From NCBI GenBank assembly GCA_046327745.1, contig JAXLXV010000012.1, positions 62,001-126,000 of the forward strand: a DNA stretch of 64,000 nt, given 5' to 3'. How positions within the stretch are numbered: position 1 is the first letter of the stretch; the number at the start of each line of letters is the position of its first letter. The position numbers and the translations under genes are program-made. Source of the stretch: JABAQJ01 sp046327745 (lineage in GTDB: Bacteria > Gemmatimonadota > Gemmatimonadetes > Gemmatimonadales > Gemmatimonadaceae). Of this stretch, positions 25,030-34,208 are shown in pieces. Under the pieces are notes generated by a model. That model was not told where the DNA came from. It did no database searches and was given only the letters and a program-made list of their open reading frames with translations.

Positions 25030-27522
25030 CTAAACGGCCTTCACGAAATGGCCGCGCGTGAACCCAGTGCCCACCAGCTCGCGCACCTGCTCGATGGGTG
25101 CACGTTCGTGCTGGCGCAGCGCGTCCAAGGCTTGGCGATATCCGGCGACCATTGCCCCGACGTCGATACCCGGCACGTTGAACAACGCGCGGTACGCGCG
25201 AATGCCCATGGTCCACAAGTGCGGGAGAAACTCCGATCCTTCGATGGGGCGCGAGTGAAGGAGTCGATTGCGACAGGCAAAATCGGTCGCAACCGGGAAG
25301 GTGTATCCTGTGGGATCCGTCAGCTCAACCACTGGGTGCTTCTTCACGCACAGATCGCGGCACGTGGTCGGTTCGCGATCGAACGCGGCCGACAACACGC
25401 AGTGCTCCAACGTCATGCCTTCCGGGCGCCCATACACCAACACCTCAAAGCGCTGGCCCTGCCATGGACGGGTCAGGTCTCGGATCTCATCCACGGTCAG
25501 TTCGACGGACGCTACGATGGTCCGTACGCCGTAGCCAAAGAACTCGGCCGCCGTCTGGGGGTTGTAGCAGTTCACGCCGTAGTGGGCCGTCACGTCGCGA
25601 CCAGCCGCCGCGAGTGCCGTCGCCATGCCGGCGTGCCCCGTCGCGACTGGGAGGTTGAGTGCCAACCACTTGTCCACCTGAGGGCGGTCCTCGGGGCGGA
25701 CAATGGTCGGAAGTTGTAGCTGTAAGACGATTCCCCGCCCGGCCAGCTGTTCCCCCAGCACCCGGAGTCGAGCGATCGGCGGTATTGGGTGCCGCAGGAA
25801 GGGATCGAACGCGATCATGGTCGCGCCATTGTCGGCGGCGACCATGGCATCTTCCACCGTGAAGACCTCTGCGACCAAGCGGTACGCGTCGGCATCGTCG
25901 ATCGCGGCGCGCTCAGGGTTGACGCTTTCCGTCGCTGTCGCGATGCGAAGGTGCCGCTCCTGCGCGGCGGCGGCGTCGGACCACGCGCGCAACGCGAGGA
26001 GTTCATCGACGGCGCGCTGGCGAAGGTGATTCAACTCCGACACCGGAAGAAACAGGTCGGGCGCCAGTGCCTGTCGGTCAACGGTGCCCAGCACGAAGGG
26101 CGTCTCACCCAATCGCCCGAATTGCTCTCGCAGCCGAGCCTCGTCCAGCGGTCGCGCTTGCGCGGGTGAGAGCGTCACCTCCGAGGCGACCGTGACGGAC
26201 GCATCGTTTACCGTCGCGATCACCTTGAGTGGCGCTCCGGCAGCTCCAAAACATCGGATGTCCAACCGGCGACGCCCACGCCCCGTGGGCGTGGCGACAG
26301 CAGCGTAAGACTGACGCGCGCGGTCCAGCAATTCCCCCTGAGCACTGCGCACCACGCGCCAACCGGACGGCGCGTCAAAACGACCGCTGACCGCCAGACG
26401 AATCTTTCCAGCGGCCCGCGACAACTCACGAACAGCGGTGACCGCACCTCCTGTTGATTGGCCACGCTGGCCGGCCGGCGGCTCAAACCCAAGACCGTCG
26501 CCAACGGCAATCGCGTGCGACACGTCCACCAACAGGTCCCCGCGCTCGCGCCCTACAACCACACCAATTTCGTGTCCGCGATTATCCGGCTGATCGCGCG
26601 TGATGTACTCTCGGCCCGCTCGGCCCCCGTACATCCCGCCGGTGAACCCTCGGCTGTAGATCTGCACCAGCGGCCGGACGTCCTCGAACGACGGCGTCGC
26701 GCGTTCGCCGCGTGCCACGCGATCCAGAAACTCTCGGTAGCCGCGCGTGACGGTGGCAACATACTCCGGCTTCTTCTTTCGCCCCTCGACCTTCAGGCAG
26801 ACAATGCCGGCGTCGGCGAGCTCCGCGAGGTGGTCGTGCGCCGCAAGATCCCGCGCAGAGATCAGGTAGCCGCGATCGAGTTCTGCACCTGACGCATGAT
26901 CCGTGAGTACGTAGTCCTTCCGGCATGCTTGCGCACAGGAGCCGCGGTTGGCCGACCGCTCAGAAATCAATCCGGACATGAAGCATTGGCCGGAATACGA
27001 GATGCACAGCGCTCCGTGGACGAAGGTCTCGATGCCAATATCTGGTATGGCAGCGCGTATGCTGCGGATGTCGTCCAGTGAGTTCTCGCGAGCCAGCACG
27101 ATGCGATTCACGCCGAGGTCGCGGAGGAGACGAGCGCCATCTACATCGTGCACGGTCATCTGTGTCGACGCGTGGATCTCGAAACCAGGATACACGCGCT
27201 GGATCATGCGAATGAGCCCGACGTCCTGAACGATCGCGGCGTCGATGCCCAAGTCGATGCACGCACCCAGATGCTCGAGGGCTTCGATCATCTCCGAGGC
27301 TTTTACCAGCGTATTCAGCGTCAGGTAGACGCGCGCACCGTACGAGTGGGCGATCGAACATGCGATGGCCAGTTCATCGAACGTGAGCTGCGCCCCTTCG
27401 TCTCGCGCGTTGAACTTTTCGACGCCGAGGTAGACCGCGTTGGCGCCATTCGCCACGGCCGCGCGGACGGCGTCTACCGAGCCAGCAGGTGCGAGCAATT
27501 CGGGGATCGGATAGGCGCTCAT
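25030..27522 (-). CDS. Peptidase U32 family protein (RlhA/YhbU-like), long form
   Basis: An 830-residue U32 protein. The N-terminal domain (ELLAPAGSVDAVRAAVANGA, AVYLGVEKFNAR) carries the four-Cys cluster within CISYSGQCFMSG and RGSCAQACRKDY, then KVEGRKKKPEYV. Later domains match the long RlhA/YhbU-type architecture, ending with a second U32-like region (VYGRPEGMTLEHCVLSA). E. coli RlhA hydroxylates a cytidine in 23S rRNA; similar RNA hydroxylation is plausible but not proven here. Despite the family name, peptidase activity is doubtful. It stands between recQ and a small membrane protein gene. Confidence 0.85.
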   Translation of the reverse strand: MSAYPIPELLAPAGSVDAVRAAVANGANAVYLGVEKFNARDEGAQLTFDELAIACSIAHSYGARVYLTLNTLVKASEMIEALEHLGACIDLGIDAAIVQDVGLIRMIQRVYPGFEIHASTQMTVHDVDGARLLRDLGVNRIVLARENSLDDIRSIRAAIPDIGIETFVHGALCISYSGQCFMSGLISERSANRGSCAQACRKDYVLTDHASGAELDRGYLISARDLAAHDHLAELADAGIVCLKVEGRKKKPEYVATVTRGYREFLDRVARGERATPSFEDVRPLVQIYSRGFTGGMYGGRAGREYITRDQPDNRGHEIGVVVGRERGDLLVDVSHAIAVGDGLGFEPPAGQRGQSTGGAVTAVRELSRAAGKIRLAVSGRFDAPSGWRVVRSAQGELLDRARQSYAAVATPTGRGRRRLDIRCFGAAGAPLKVIATVNDASVTVASEVTLSPAQARPLDEARLREQFGRLGETPFVLGTVDRQALAPDLFLPVSELNHLRQRAVDELLALRAWSDAAAAQERHLRIATATESVNPERAAIDDADAYRLVAEVFTVEDAMVAADNGATMIAFDPFLRHPIPPIARLRVLGEQLAGRGIVLQLQLPTIVRPEDRPQVDKWLALNLPVATGHAGMATALAAAGRDVTAHYGVNCYNPQTAAEFFGYGVRTIVASVELTVDEIRDLTRPWQGQRFEVLVYGRPEGMTLEHCVLSAAFDREPTTCRDLCVKKHPVVELTDPTGYTFPVATDFACRNRLLHSRPIEGSEFLPHLWTMGIRAYRALFNVPGIDVGAMVAGYRQALDALRQHERAPIEQVRELVGTGFTRGHFVKAV

Positions 27523-27573
27523 AACCCCTAATCTAACATCGGAGGCCCATACGCCCGGCCCGATTTCCTACGG

Positions 27574-27756
27574 TCAGTCGTCGGCAGGGGGTTCGTCGTT
27601 CTTTGACCGACGCTCGAAGAATCGCAGCACGAATGCGAGCCCGAGCGCACCGATGGCCGCGAATCGCAGGGCTTCCTGGTCCTGCTTGATACCGTACGCC
27701 AGGAGCACGCCGCCGATGATGAATAGGGCGACCTTGAGCCGCAGAATGAGACTCAT
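27574..27756 (-). CDS. Small membrane protein of unknown function
   Basis: Sixty residues: two closely spaced hydrophobic segments (LKVALFIIGGVLLAYGI and LRFAAIGALGLAFVLRFF) with a charged C-terminal tail ERRSKNDEPPADD. No family recognised. ATG at 27756 is 10 bp after the AtuA-C-like gene, so it probably ends that operon. Confidence 0.6.
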   Translation of the reverse strand: MSLILRLKVALFIIGGVLLAYGIKQDQEALRFAAIGALGLAFVLRFFERRSKNDEPPADD

Positions 27757-27766
27757 CGCAGCGGAA

Positions 27767-28129
27767 TCACGCGCCTGGCGTTTGCTCCGGCAGGTGCAAC
27801 TGTCGGGCCTCATCGTCCGGCACATCCAGGACCATGCGGAGCATCGCGGTCGAGAAGACCTTCCCCTGCGCGTCCGTCTTCAGCGACAGGGTGCCGCCGC
27901 CGTCCAAGGCCCCATGCAGGAGGAAGTTCAACGCCCCCAAGTTCGGCAATTCAAACCGCGCCACGGGGCCGTGGATCATGCCCTCGAAATGCGCCGTCAC
28001 GCGTTCGACTGTCAGCTGCCTGACGAGCAAGTCGTACCACTCCGGGCGCAGGGCAATGACACCGACGTTGGCCGTGTCTCCTTTGTCGCCCGATCGGGCG
28101 TGCGCCAGGTCCAACAGGCGGATTTTCAT
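27767..28129 (-). CDS. AtuA-type C-terminal-domain protein
   Basis: A 120-residue protein starting IRLLDLAHARSGDKGDTANV, the conserved opening of the domain fused to the C-terminus of AtuA in some bacteria. Here it is a separate gene whose ATG overlaps the AtuA gene by 4 bp. Presumed to form a complex with it. Role inferred from this arrangement only. Confidence 0.8.
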   Translation of the reverse strand: MKIRLLDLAHARSGDKGDTANVGVIALRPEWYDLLVRQLTVERVTAHFEGMIHGPVARFELPNLGALNFLLHGALDGGGTLSLKTDAQGKVFSTAMLRMVLDVPDDEARQLHLPEQTPGA

Positions 28130-29487
28130 GAGAGGATCTCCACCTGCGTTTCGACGACGCGCTTGTCCACCAAGGCTGGCCAGTAGGCGACGATCTCTTC
28201 GACCTTGGGACGTCCGCCGGCAAACCCGGTGACACTTGGGGGCCCATTCAGCACCAAGGGTGCAATCTCACGGGTGAAGCGCTCGACACTCGCCTTGTCC
28301 GGCGCGCGAACGCCGATTCGCAGTTGCACCTCTGGCGCATCTGTTCCTGAGCCAGCGAGAGCACCGTGCGTGGCACTGACGCCCACGAACTCCGAGAGGA
28401 TCGTTTCGAATCGGAGGCCAAGATTGTGGAGACGCTCGCGGAGGACACGATCGGCGAGTTGCGCCTTGGCCATCGCATCAGGCCAGGCGTAGACCAACGT
28501 GCCGACTGCCTTGAAACCGGCGCGGTATGCTAACGAGACCTTGAGGAAAGGCGTCGGTGGTCGTCCACGGATGCCGTGGATCCGTACGCGGTCGTCTCCC
28601 GTCTGCTGCAACTGGATACTGGTGAAATCCGCGATCACGTCGGGAGTGATGTACGCGTGGGGATCTCCCATCTCGTATACCAGCTGCTCCTTGATCGAGG
28701 GGACGGTGATGCGTCCGCCGGTCCCGGGGTGCTTCACGATCTCGAATGTGCCGTCTGCGCGAGCATCGACAATGGGATAGCCGACGTTGGCGAGGTCAGG
28801 AACGTGTTGCCAGTCGTGCAGGCAGTTTCCGCCAGAGCATTGCGCACCACACTCGATGATGTGGCCGGCAACGATCCCTGCCGCCAGTCGATCCCAGTCC
28901 TCCGCGCCCCATCCGAATTCGTAACGGAGGGGTGCCATGGTGAGGGCCGTGTCGGTGGAGCGGCCGGTGATGACGATGTTCGCCCCCTGCCCTAACGCCT
29001 GAATGATCGGCGTGGAACCGATGTACGCGTTGGCAGACAATACACGATCGCGGACGGTGGCCAGCGGCTCGCCCGTATCCATGTTGGCGAGGGGATGCCC
29101 TGAGGCGATCAACTCATCCAGTCGCGGCAGGAGGTCATCGCCGGTGACCACGCCAAGACGCAACTTGCCTCGCACGCCGCGCGCGTCCGCCAGAGCCAGG
29201 ATCGCACGCGCGCAAGCGATCGGGTTCACGCCGCCCGCGTTGGCGATCACTCGCACCCCGCGATGGACCACGGCGTCGAGCACAGACTCCACGGCGCCAA
29301 GGAAGTCACGCGCGTAGCCCATGTTGGGGTCGCGCTCCTTCTGCTTCTGCAGGATGGACATCGTGACTTCGGCCAGGTAGTCGAGCATCAGGTAGTCCAC
29401 CGGACCGCCTTCGACCTGACGGCGTGGCGCTTCCAGCCAATCGCCCCAGAAACCTTGGCCGCTCGCCACACGCACGAGCGATTTCAT
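28126..29487 (-). CDS. AtuA/DUF1446 family protein (acyclic terpene utilisation type)
   Basis: A 453-residue protein with AtuA-family features: ASGQGFWGDWLEAPRRQVE, VDYLMLDYLAEVTMSIL, VRVIANAGGVNPIACA, and VITGRSTDTALTMAPL. In Pseudomonas, atuA lies in the citronellol/geraniol pathway with geranyl-CoA carboxylase; its biochemistry is unresolved. Here it follows a carboxylase beta subunit, preserving that pairing. It may act on leucine- or isoprenoid-derived acyl-CoA. ATGA overlaps join it to both neighbours. Confidence 0.85.
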   Translation of the reverse strand: MKSLVRVASGQGFWGDWLEAPRRQVEGGPVDYLMLDYLAEVTMSILQKQKERDPNMGYARDFLGAVESVLDAVVHRGVRVIANAGGVNPIACARAILALADARGVRGKLRLGVVTGDDLLPRLDELIASGHPLANMDTGEPLATVRDRVLSANAYIGSTPIIQALGQGANIVITGRSTDTALTMAPLRYEFGWGAEDWDRLAAGIVAGHIIECGAQCSGGNCLHDWQHVPDLANVGYPIVDARADGTFEIVKHPGTGGRITVPSIKEQLVYEMGDPHAYITPDVIADFTSIQLQQTGDDRVRIHGIRGRPPTPFLKVSLAYRAGFKAVGTLVYAWPDAMAKAQLADRVLRERLHNLGLRFETILSEFVGVSATHGALAGSGTDAPEVQLRIGVRAPDKASVERFTREIAPLVLNGPPSVTGFAGGRPKVEEIVAYWPALVDKRVVETQVEILS

Positions 29488-31148
29488 CGTACGACCTCGG
29501 GTTGAGCCGGCAGGGTAAACGCGCCGAGATGTGGTGCTTCGTTATGGAGAGCGGCGCGGAGGGCCATCGCGATGATGTCGCGTGTGTCCTCAGGATAGAT
29601 CACGGCATCGACATAGCCGCGCGCGGCGGCAAACTTCGCGTCCAGCTGGTGTTCATAGTCGGCGCGCATCTCGTCGATCGCGCGCGCGACGTCTGGATCC
29701 AGAACGCCGCTCTTGCGGGCCTCTTCCAGAATGGGCCCGTGCACGGCTTGGACGGCGGATTCACCTTCCATGACGCCCATGCGCCCGGTGGGCCAAGTGA
29801 AGACAAAGTCGGGGTCGAACCCTTGGCCGGCCATGGCGTAGTACCCGGCACCCGACGCGTGATTCACCGTCAGCACCAACTTTGGGACGCGCGCGCAGGC
29901 CATGGCTTCCACAAAGCGGGCGCCGGCTCGGATAATCCCTTCATGCTCGGCCTCGGGGCCCACCATAAAGCCGGAGACATCCTGCACAAAGAGGATCGGT
30001 ACCCCCTGACGATCACAGCGCTCGATGTAGAACGCGACCTTCTCGGCGCTCTCGGCGTAGAGGATCCCGCCAAAGCGCGGCTTTTCACCGGCACGGCCTT
30101 TCACCAGGCCACGCTGGTTCGCGATGATGGCGACGGGAATCCCTTCGATGCTGGCATCAGCACAAAGGATCTCGCGAGCCAGGTTGGGCTGGAACTCGTC
30201 GAGTTGGCCGTTGTCGGCGATGGCGCGGAGAATGGCGTGCATGTCATAGGACATGCGGTGATCGGCGGGAAGGAGGTCGTAGAGATCGGCGGCAGCGTTG
30301 GAAGGGTCCGTGGTCGCGATAGAAGGATTCGCCGGATTTGCGCTGTCGGCGGTATTTTCCCGGTGGGGGGGCCCCCCCACCGCCACGCCGCGTCTCGGCA
30401 GCCGAGACACCAGATCACGGATGTGCGTAAGGCACGAAGCGTCGTCCTCCGCGGCGTAGTGCGCCACACCGCTCACTTCCGTATGCGCCGTTGCGCCGCC
30501 TAACGTTTCCCCGTCGATCGACTGGCCGGTCGCCCCCTTCACCAGGTTCGGCCCTCCCAATCCCATGAAGGATGTTCCCTTCACCATCAGGATCACGTCG
30601 GACAGCGCCGGCAGGTAGGCCCCGCCTGCGATGCACGGGCCCATCACGGCGGCGATCTGCGGAATCCGCAGGTATCGCCGCATGATGGAGTTGTAGTAGA
30701 AGATGCGGGCGGCGCCGTACTGGCCGGGGAACACGCCCCCCTGGTACGGCAAGTTGACGCCGGCGGAATCGACGAGATAGATGATCGGGATCCGGCAGCG
30801 CATGGCCACTTCCTGCGCGCGCAGGATCTTCTTGATCGTCTCGGGCCACCACGACCCAGCCTTCACCGTCGCATCATTGGCGACAATGATGACCTCTTGC
30901 CCGTGCACGGTGCCCATGCCCGTGACAACCCCAGCTGCCGGAGCCTGACCGTCGTACTGGTCGAAAGCGACCAGTAGGCCAAACTCCACAAACCGCGAGT
31001 GCGGGTCGCAGAGCGCGGCGATCCGTTCGCGTGCCGTCCATTTTCCCTGTTTGTGCTGACGAGCGATCTTTTCGGGGCCTCCGCCCTGACGTAACCGATC
31101 CTCGAGGGCTCGCAGTTCGTCACTCAGGACCCGCAGGCGCGACGTCAC
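29484..31148 (-). CDS. Acyl-CoA carboxylase, carboxyltransferase (beta) subunit
   Basis: Transfers a carboxyl group from biotin to an acyl-CoA. N-terminal crotonase-like half: ANDATVKAGSWWPETIKKIL, VDSAGVNLPYQGGVFPGQYG, MGPCIAGGAYLPALSD. C-terminal half: FVQDVSGFMVGPEAEHEGI, HASGAGYYAMAGQGFDPDF, GRMGVMEGESAV. It resembles methylcrotonyl-/geranyl-CoA carboxylase beta subunits more than propionyl types, but substrate is not fixed. Between the halves (about 260-300) is a low-complexity stretch with GVAVGGPPHREN encoded by strong palindromes. No biotin-carboxylase subunit is encoded in the window. GTG start overlaps the upstream stop as GTGA. Confidence 0.88.
   Translation of the reverse strand: MTSRLRVLSDELRALEDRLRQGGGPEKIARQHKQGKWTARERIAALCDPHSRFVEFGLLVAFDQYDGQAPAAGVVTGMGTVHGQEVIIVANDATVKAGSWWPETIKKILRAQEVAMRCRIPIIYLVDSAGVNLPYQGGVFPGQYGAARIFYYNSIMRRYLRIPQIAAVMGPCIAGGAYLPALSDVILMVKGTSFMGLGGPNLVKGATGQSIDGETLGGATAHTEVSGVAHYAAEDDASCLTHIRDLVSRLPRRGVAVGGPPHRENTADSANPANPSIATTDPSNAAADLYDLLPADHRMSYDMHAILRAIADNGQLDEFQPNLAREILCADASIEGIPVAIIANQRGLVKGRAGEKPRFGGILYAESAEKVAFYIERCDRQGVPILFVQDVSGFMVGPEAEHEGIIRAGARFVEAMACARVPKLVLTVNHASGAGYYAMAGQGFDPDFVFTWPTGRMGVMEGESAVQAVHGPILEEARKSGVLDPDVARAIDEMRADYEHQLDAKFAAARGYVDAVIYPEDTRDIIAMALRAALHNEAPHLGAFTLPAQPEVVR
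30361..30408. repeat. Two adjacent palindromes inside the carboxyltransferase gene
   Basis: A perfect 22 bp palindrome with runs of seven G and seven C (30361-30382) is followed 9 bp later by GTCTCGGC-A-GCCGAGAC (30392-30408). Both lie in the low-complexity linker between the protein's two halves, without breaking the frame. Confidence 0.85.
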
Positions 31149-31558
31149 GCCGACTGTTGCTCCCGCTCAGCAAACCAGCCGCGAATGTAGGCGATCAGAT
31201 CCGCCGTGGACGTGCCAGGGCCAAAGAGCGTGCCGATCCCTCGTTCCTGCAGCGCATCCATGTCTTCCTTCGGGATGATGCCACCGCCGGTGATGAGCAC
31301 GTCGTCGCGGCCGGCATCCACCATCAGCTGGCGCACGCGAGGGAACAACGTCATGTGCGCGCCGCTCAGGATCGAGAGCCCAATGACATCAACGTCCTCC
31401 TGCACCGCGGCGGTCGAGATCATCTCCGGCGTTTGATGCAGCCCGGTGTAGATCACTTCCATCCCAGCGTCGCGCAGCGCCGCAGCCACGACCTTGGCGC
31501 CGCGATCGTGACCATCCAGGCCGGGCTTGGCAATGAGAACGCGGATTGGTCGAGACAT
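31145..31558 (-). CDS. Methylmalonyl-CoA mutase, B12-binding subunit
   Basis: A 137-residue cobalamin-binding domain: IRVLIAKPGLDGHDRGAKVV contains D-x-H-x-x-G (DGHDRG), where His ligates cobalt. VIGLSILSGAHMTLF and VLITGGGIIPKEDM line the cofactor pocket. It is the separate small subunit matching the large catalytic subunit encoded 0.95 kb upstream. The pair converts methylmalonyl-CoA to succinyl-CoA. The gene between them encodes a methyltransferase. Confidence 0.93.
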   Translation of the reverse strand: MSRPIRVLIAKPGLDGHDRGAKVVAAALRDAGMEVIYTGLHQTPEMISTAAVQEDVDVIGLSILSGAHMTLFPRVRQLMVDAGRDDVLITGGGIIPKEDMDALQERGIGTLFGPGTSTADLIAYIRGWFAEREQQSA

Positions 31559-31692
31559 AGCGGAAACGTGACGGAGGGTTAGTACGCGTGGCGGGGAAAG
31601 TTAGCCGCTCCCCAAGCCAACTAACAGCGTCGCCCGCACCCGCCTGCGGTTAGAATGGCCGATGGTGGCAACGGGTTGTCGAGCCCCGCCGG

Positions 31693-32505
31693 TCACGGCT
31701 CCTTATGTGCCACAAGGAGCATTTCGCTCGACGTGCGACGGAGCGCACGCGGTTCCCAGGCGTCAAAGGCCTCGGTCACCACCAGGCCCTCCAAGGCGAA
31801 CAGTTCAGCCAAGCGGGTGGCCGTGTACAACCTGATGCGATGTTCACGCTCCCCGTCGCCTGCGGGTCCGCGAAACGAGGAACGAATGGTGAGAACGCCA
31901 GACAGTGGATCGAATGAGCGCTCGTGAGCGACCATGGTCCCGTCTTGAGTTTCCCACCAATCCTTCGCCAGAAAACGGGCCATGACGCCGTCACGACTGC
32001 CACCGTGCCAAACCAGCGTCCCCCCCGGTCGCAGGACGCGGGCAAATTCCCGTACCACGCGCAAGTCATCGTTAGGATCGAGGAAGAAGCCGAACGACGT
32101 GAACAGGTTCACCACGGCGTCAAATCGACCGGTCCATCGCGGCGGGAGATGCCGCATGTCGCCTTGCTGGTACCGCAAAGTTGGGCCCTGTCCGCGCCCT
32201 CGGGCCAACCGAAGGAGGTCCTTCGAATAGTCCAATGCGTCGACCCGATAGCCGGCTTCGGCCAGCAGGTGTGCGTGACGCCCCTGCCCGCACGGCACAT
32301 CAAGGATACGCGCACCAACGGGGAGGCCGAGGATTTCAACCAAGCGCGCGATTTCGCGCCGGTCGCGCTGGAGGTCGAAGATGGGCTCGTACTCCAGCAA
32401 GTACTGGGCGTCGAAGTACGACGCCCACCACTCGGCAGACGCATGCGACCTGACCGCGGTGCCTCCCGTCGCTCGACGCGTCGAGCGTCCGGCTGGTGGT
32501 CGCAT
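31693..32505 (-). CDS. Class I SAM-dependent methyltransferase
   Basis: A 270-residue protein with a Rossmann methyltransferase core: RILDVPCGQGRHAHLLAEAG (motif I), RVDALDYSKDLLRLAR (motif II), FDAVVNLFTSFGFF (motif IV) and LRPGGTLVWHGGS (motif V). It begins 9 bp after the mutase large-subunit stop. A gap of 134 bp separates it from the B12 subunit gene, and I see no convincing promoter there. Substrate unknown; small-molecule type by motif. Confidence 0.83.
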   Translation of the reverse strand: MRPPAGRSTRRATGGTAVRSHASAEWWASYFDAQYLLEYEPIFDLQRDRREIARLVEILGLPVGARILDVPCGQGRHAHLLAEAGYRVDALDYSKDLLRLARGRGQGPTLRYQQGDMRHLPPRWTGRFDAVVNLFTSFGFFLDPNDDLRVVREFARVLRPGGTLVWHGGSRDGVMARFLAKDWWETQDGTMVAHERSFDPLSGVLTIRSSFRGPAGDGEREHRIRLYTATRLAELFALEGLVVTEAFDAWEPRALRRTSSEMLLVAHKEP

Positions 32506-32513
32506 CTGGCCCG

Positions 32514-34208
32514 TTAGAAGAACACGGGCTCGCGATACGCGCCGAAGACTTCCTCCATCGCGTGACGAATCTCGAACAGTGTACCGTACGCACGCGCGCA
32601 GTCGAGGATGTACGGGATCAGATTCGCATCGGTTCGAGCTGCCTCACGCAAGGCATTCAGGCGTTGCGTCAGCAGGACATTGTCGCGTTGTGAACGGAGG
32701 GACGCGAGACGTGCGCGCTGAGATCGATCGACTTCTTCGCCGACTCGCAAGACGGGGATCGCGAGCTCTGGTTCGTCGGTGACGAATTCGTTGACGCCAA
32801 CTACCACCTTGCGATGCTGTTCGATCTCCCACTGCTGGCGCGCTGCGGATTCGGCAATGCGTCGCTGGAACCACCCCTGCTCAATCCCCTTCACCACACC
32901 GCCCATGTCATCGATGGTGGAGAAGATTTGTTCGGCCTCGCGCTCCAGCGAGTCCGTCAGGGCTTCGATGTAATACGAGCCCCCCAGTGGATCGATCACG
33001 TTCGGCACGCCGGTCTCGTACGCGAGCACCTGCTGCGTGCGGAGTGCCACCTGCACCGCGTCCTCCGTGGGTAGGGCGAGGGTTTCGTCCATGGAGTTCG
33101 TGTGAAGCGATTGCGTGCCGCCCAACGCCGCGGCCAGCGCCTGGTATGCCACGCGCACCACGTTGTTCATGGGCTGCTGCGCGGTCAGTGTGACCCCGGC
33201 GGTCTGCGAGTGAAAGCGCAGCATCCACGAGCGGGGATCCTTGGCACCGTACCTTTCCTTCATGTGCCGCGCCCAGATGCGTCGGGCGGCGCGAAGCTTG
33301 GCGATCTCCTCGAAGAAGTCGTTGTGGATATCGAAGAAGAACGACAGTCGCGGCGCAAATGAATCGACGGACAGCCCTCGTGCCACACCGCGTTCCACGT
33401 AGGTGAAGCCGTTGGCGAGCGTGAATGCCAGTTCCTGAACGGCTGTTGCCCCGGCCTCGCGAATGTGGTAACCGGAAATGGATATCGTATTCCACTGCGG
33501 CGCGTGCGTCGCGCCCCACTCAAAGAGGTCCACGATCAGGCGCAACGCTGGCTCAATCGGGTAGCACCAGGCGTGCTGCGCCATGTACTCCTTGAGGATG
33601 TCATTCTGCACGGTGCCCCGCAGTTTCTCCGCGGAGACGCCCTGACGCTCAGCAGCTGCAACGTAGAAACAGAAGAGGATCACGGCCGGGCCGTTGATCG
33701 TCATTGAGGTCGAGACCTGATCGAGGGGAATGCCGTCGAACAGGACTTCCATGTCGGCCAGGCTCGAGATGGCCACGCCCGTCTTCCCGACCTCGCCCTC
33801 CGACCGGACATGGTCGGAATCGAATCCCATCAGGGTCGGAAAATCGAATGCCGTCGAGAGTCCCGTCTGACCGTGCTCGAGCAGGAACTTGAATCGCTGA
33901 TTCGTGTCCTGGGCGCTCCCGAAGCCGGCGAATTGGCGCATGGTCCACAGACGACCGCGGTAGCCCGTGGGATGAATGCCGCGCGTGTACGGATACTGAC
34001 CCGGCAACGGCAGCTGCTCGGCGCCTTCGTCAGCTACATCTAGTTTGGTGAACAGCGGTTGCAGGTCTGTCGACGAGTTGCTGAAGGCGACATTCCGTAG
34101 CTCTCCCCGCTCAAAGCGGGCGCGCCACGCGGCCACTTCGGCTCGCAGTCGTTCGAGTTCGGCGTCTGCGGTCAGTGTTGCGTCGTTGGTTCCGTGAACC
34201 GATGTCAT
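32514..34208 (-). CDS. Methylmalonyl-CoA mutase, large catalytic subunit
   Basis: A 564-residue TIM-barrel subunit without its own B12 domain. Conserved blocks include YPYTRGIHPTGYRGRLWTMR, FAGFGSAQDTNQRFKFLL, STAFDFPTLMGFDSDH, SGYHIREAGATAVQELAFTL and FHSQTAGVTLTAQQPMNNVV. The ATG at 34208 overlaps the meaB stop as ATGA and gives MTSVHGTND. With the separate B12 subunit and MeaB next door, this is the two-subunit mutase arrangement. Links propionyl-CoA breakdown to the TCA cycle. Confidence 0.95.
   Translation of the reverse strand: MTSVHGTNDATLTADAELERLRAEVAAWRARFERGELRNVAFSNSSTDLQPLFTKLDVADEGAEQLPLPGQYPYTRGIHPTGYRGRLWTMRQFAGFGSAQDTNQRFKFLLEHGQTGLSTAFDFPTLMGFDSDHVRSEGEVGKTGVAISSLADMEVLFDGIPLDQVSTSMTINGPAVILFCFYVAAAERQGVSAEKLRGTVQNDILKEYMAQHAWCYPIEPALRLIVDLFEWGATHAPQWNTISISGYHIREAGATAVQELAFTLANGFTYVERGVARGLSVDSFAPRLSFFFDIHNDFFEEIAKLRAARRIWARHMKERYGAKDPRSWMLRFHSQTAGVTLTAQQPMNNVVRVAYQALAAALGGTQSLHTNSMDETLALPTEDAVQVALRTQQVLAYETGVPNVIDPLGGSYYIEALTDSLEREAEQIFSTIDDMGGVVKGIEQGWFQRRIAESAARQQWEIEQHRKVVVGVNEFVTDEPELAIPVLRVGEEVDRSQRARLASLRSQRDNVLLTQRLNALREAARTDANLIPYILDCARAYGTLFEIRHAMEEVFGAYREPVFF

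Noticed and set aside
29424..30503. Long open frame on the + strand opposite the carboxyltransferase gene
   Set aside because: Antisense frames this long are expected in GC-rich DNA; it has no start signal or recognisable protein, while the minus-strand gene has full family motifs.
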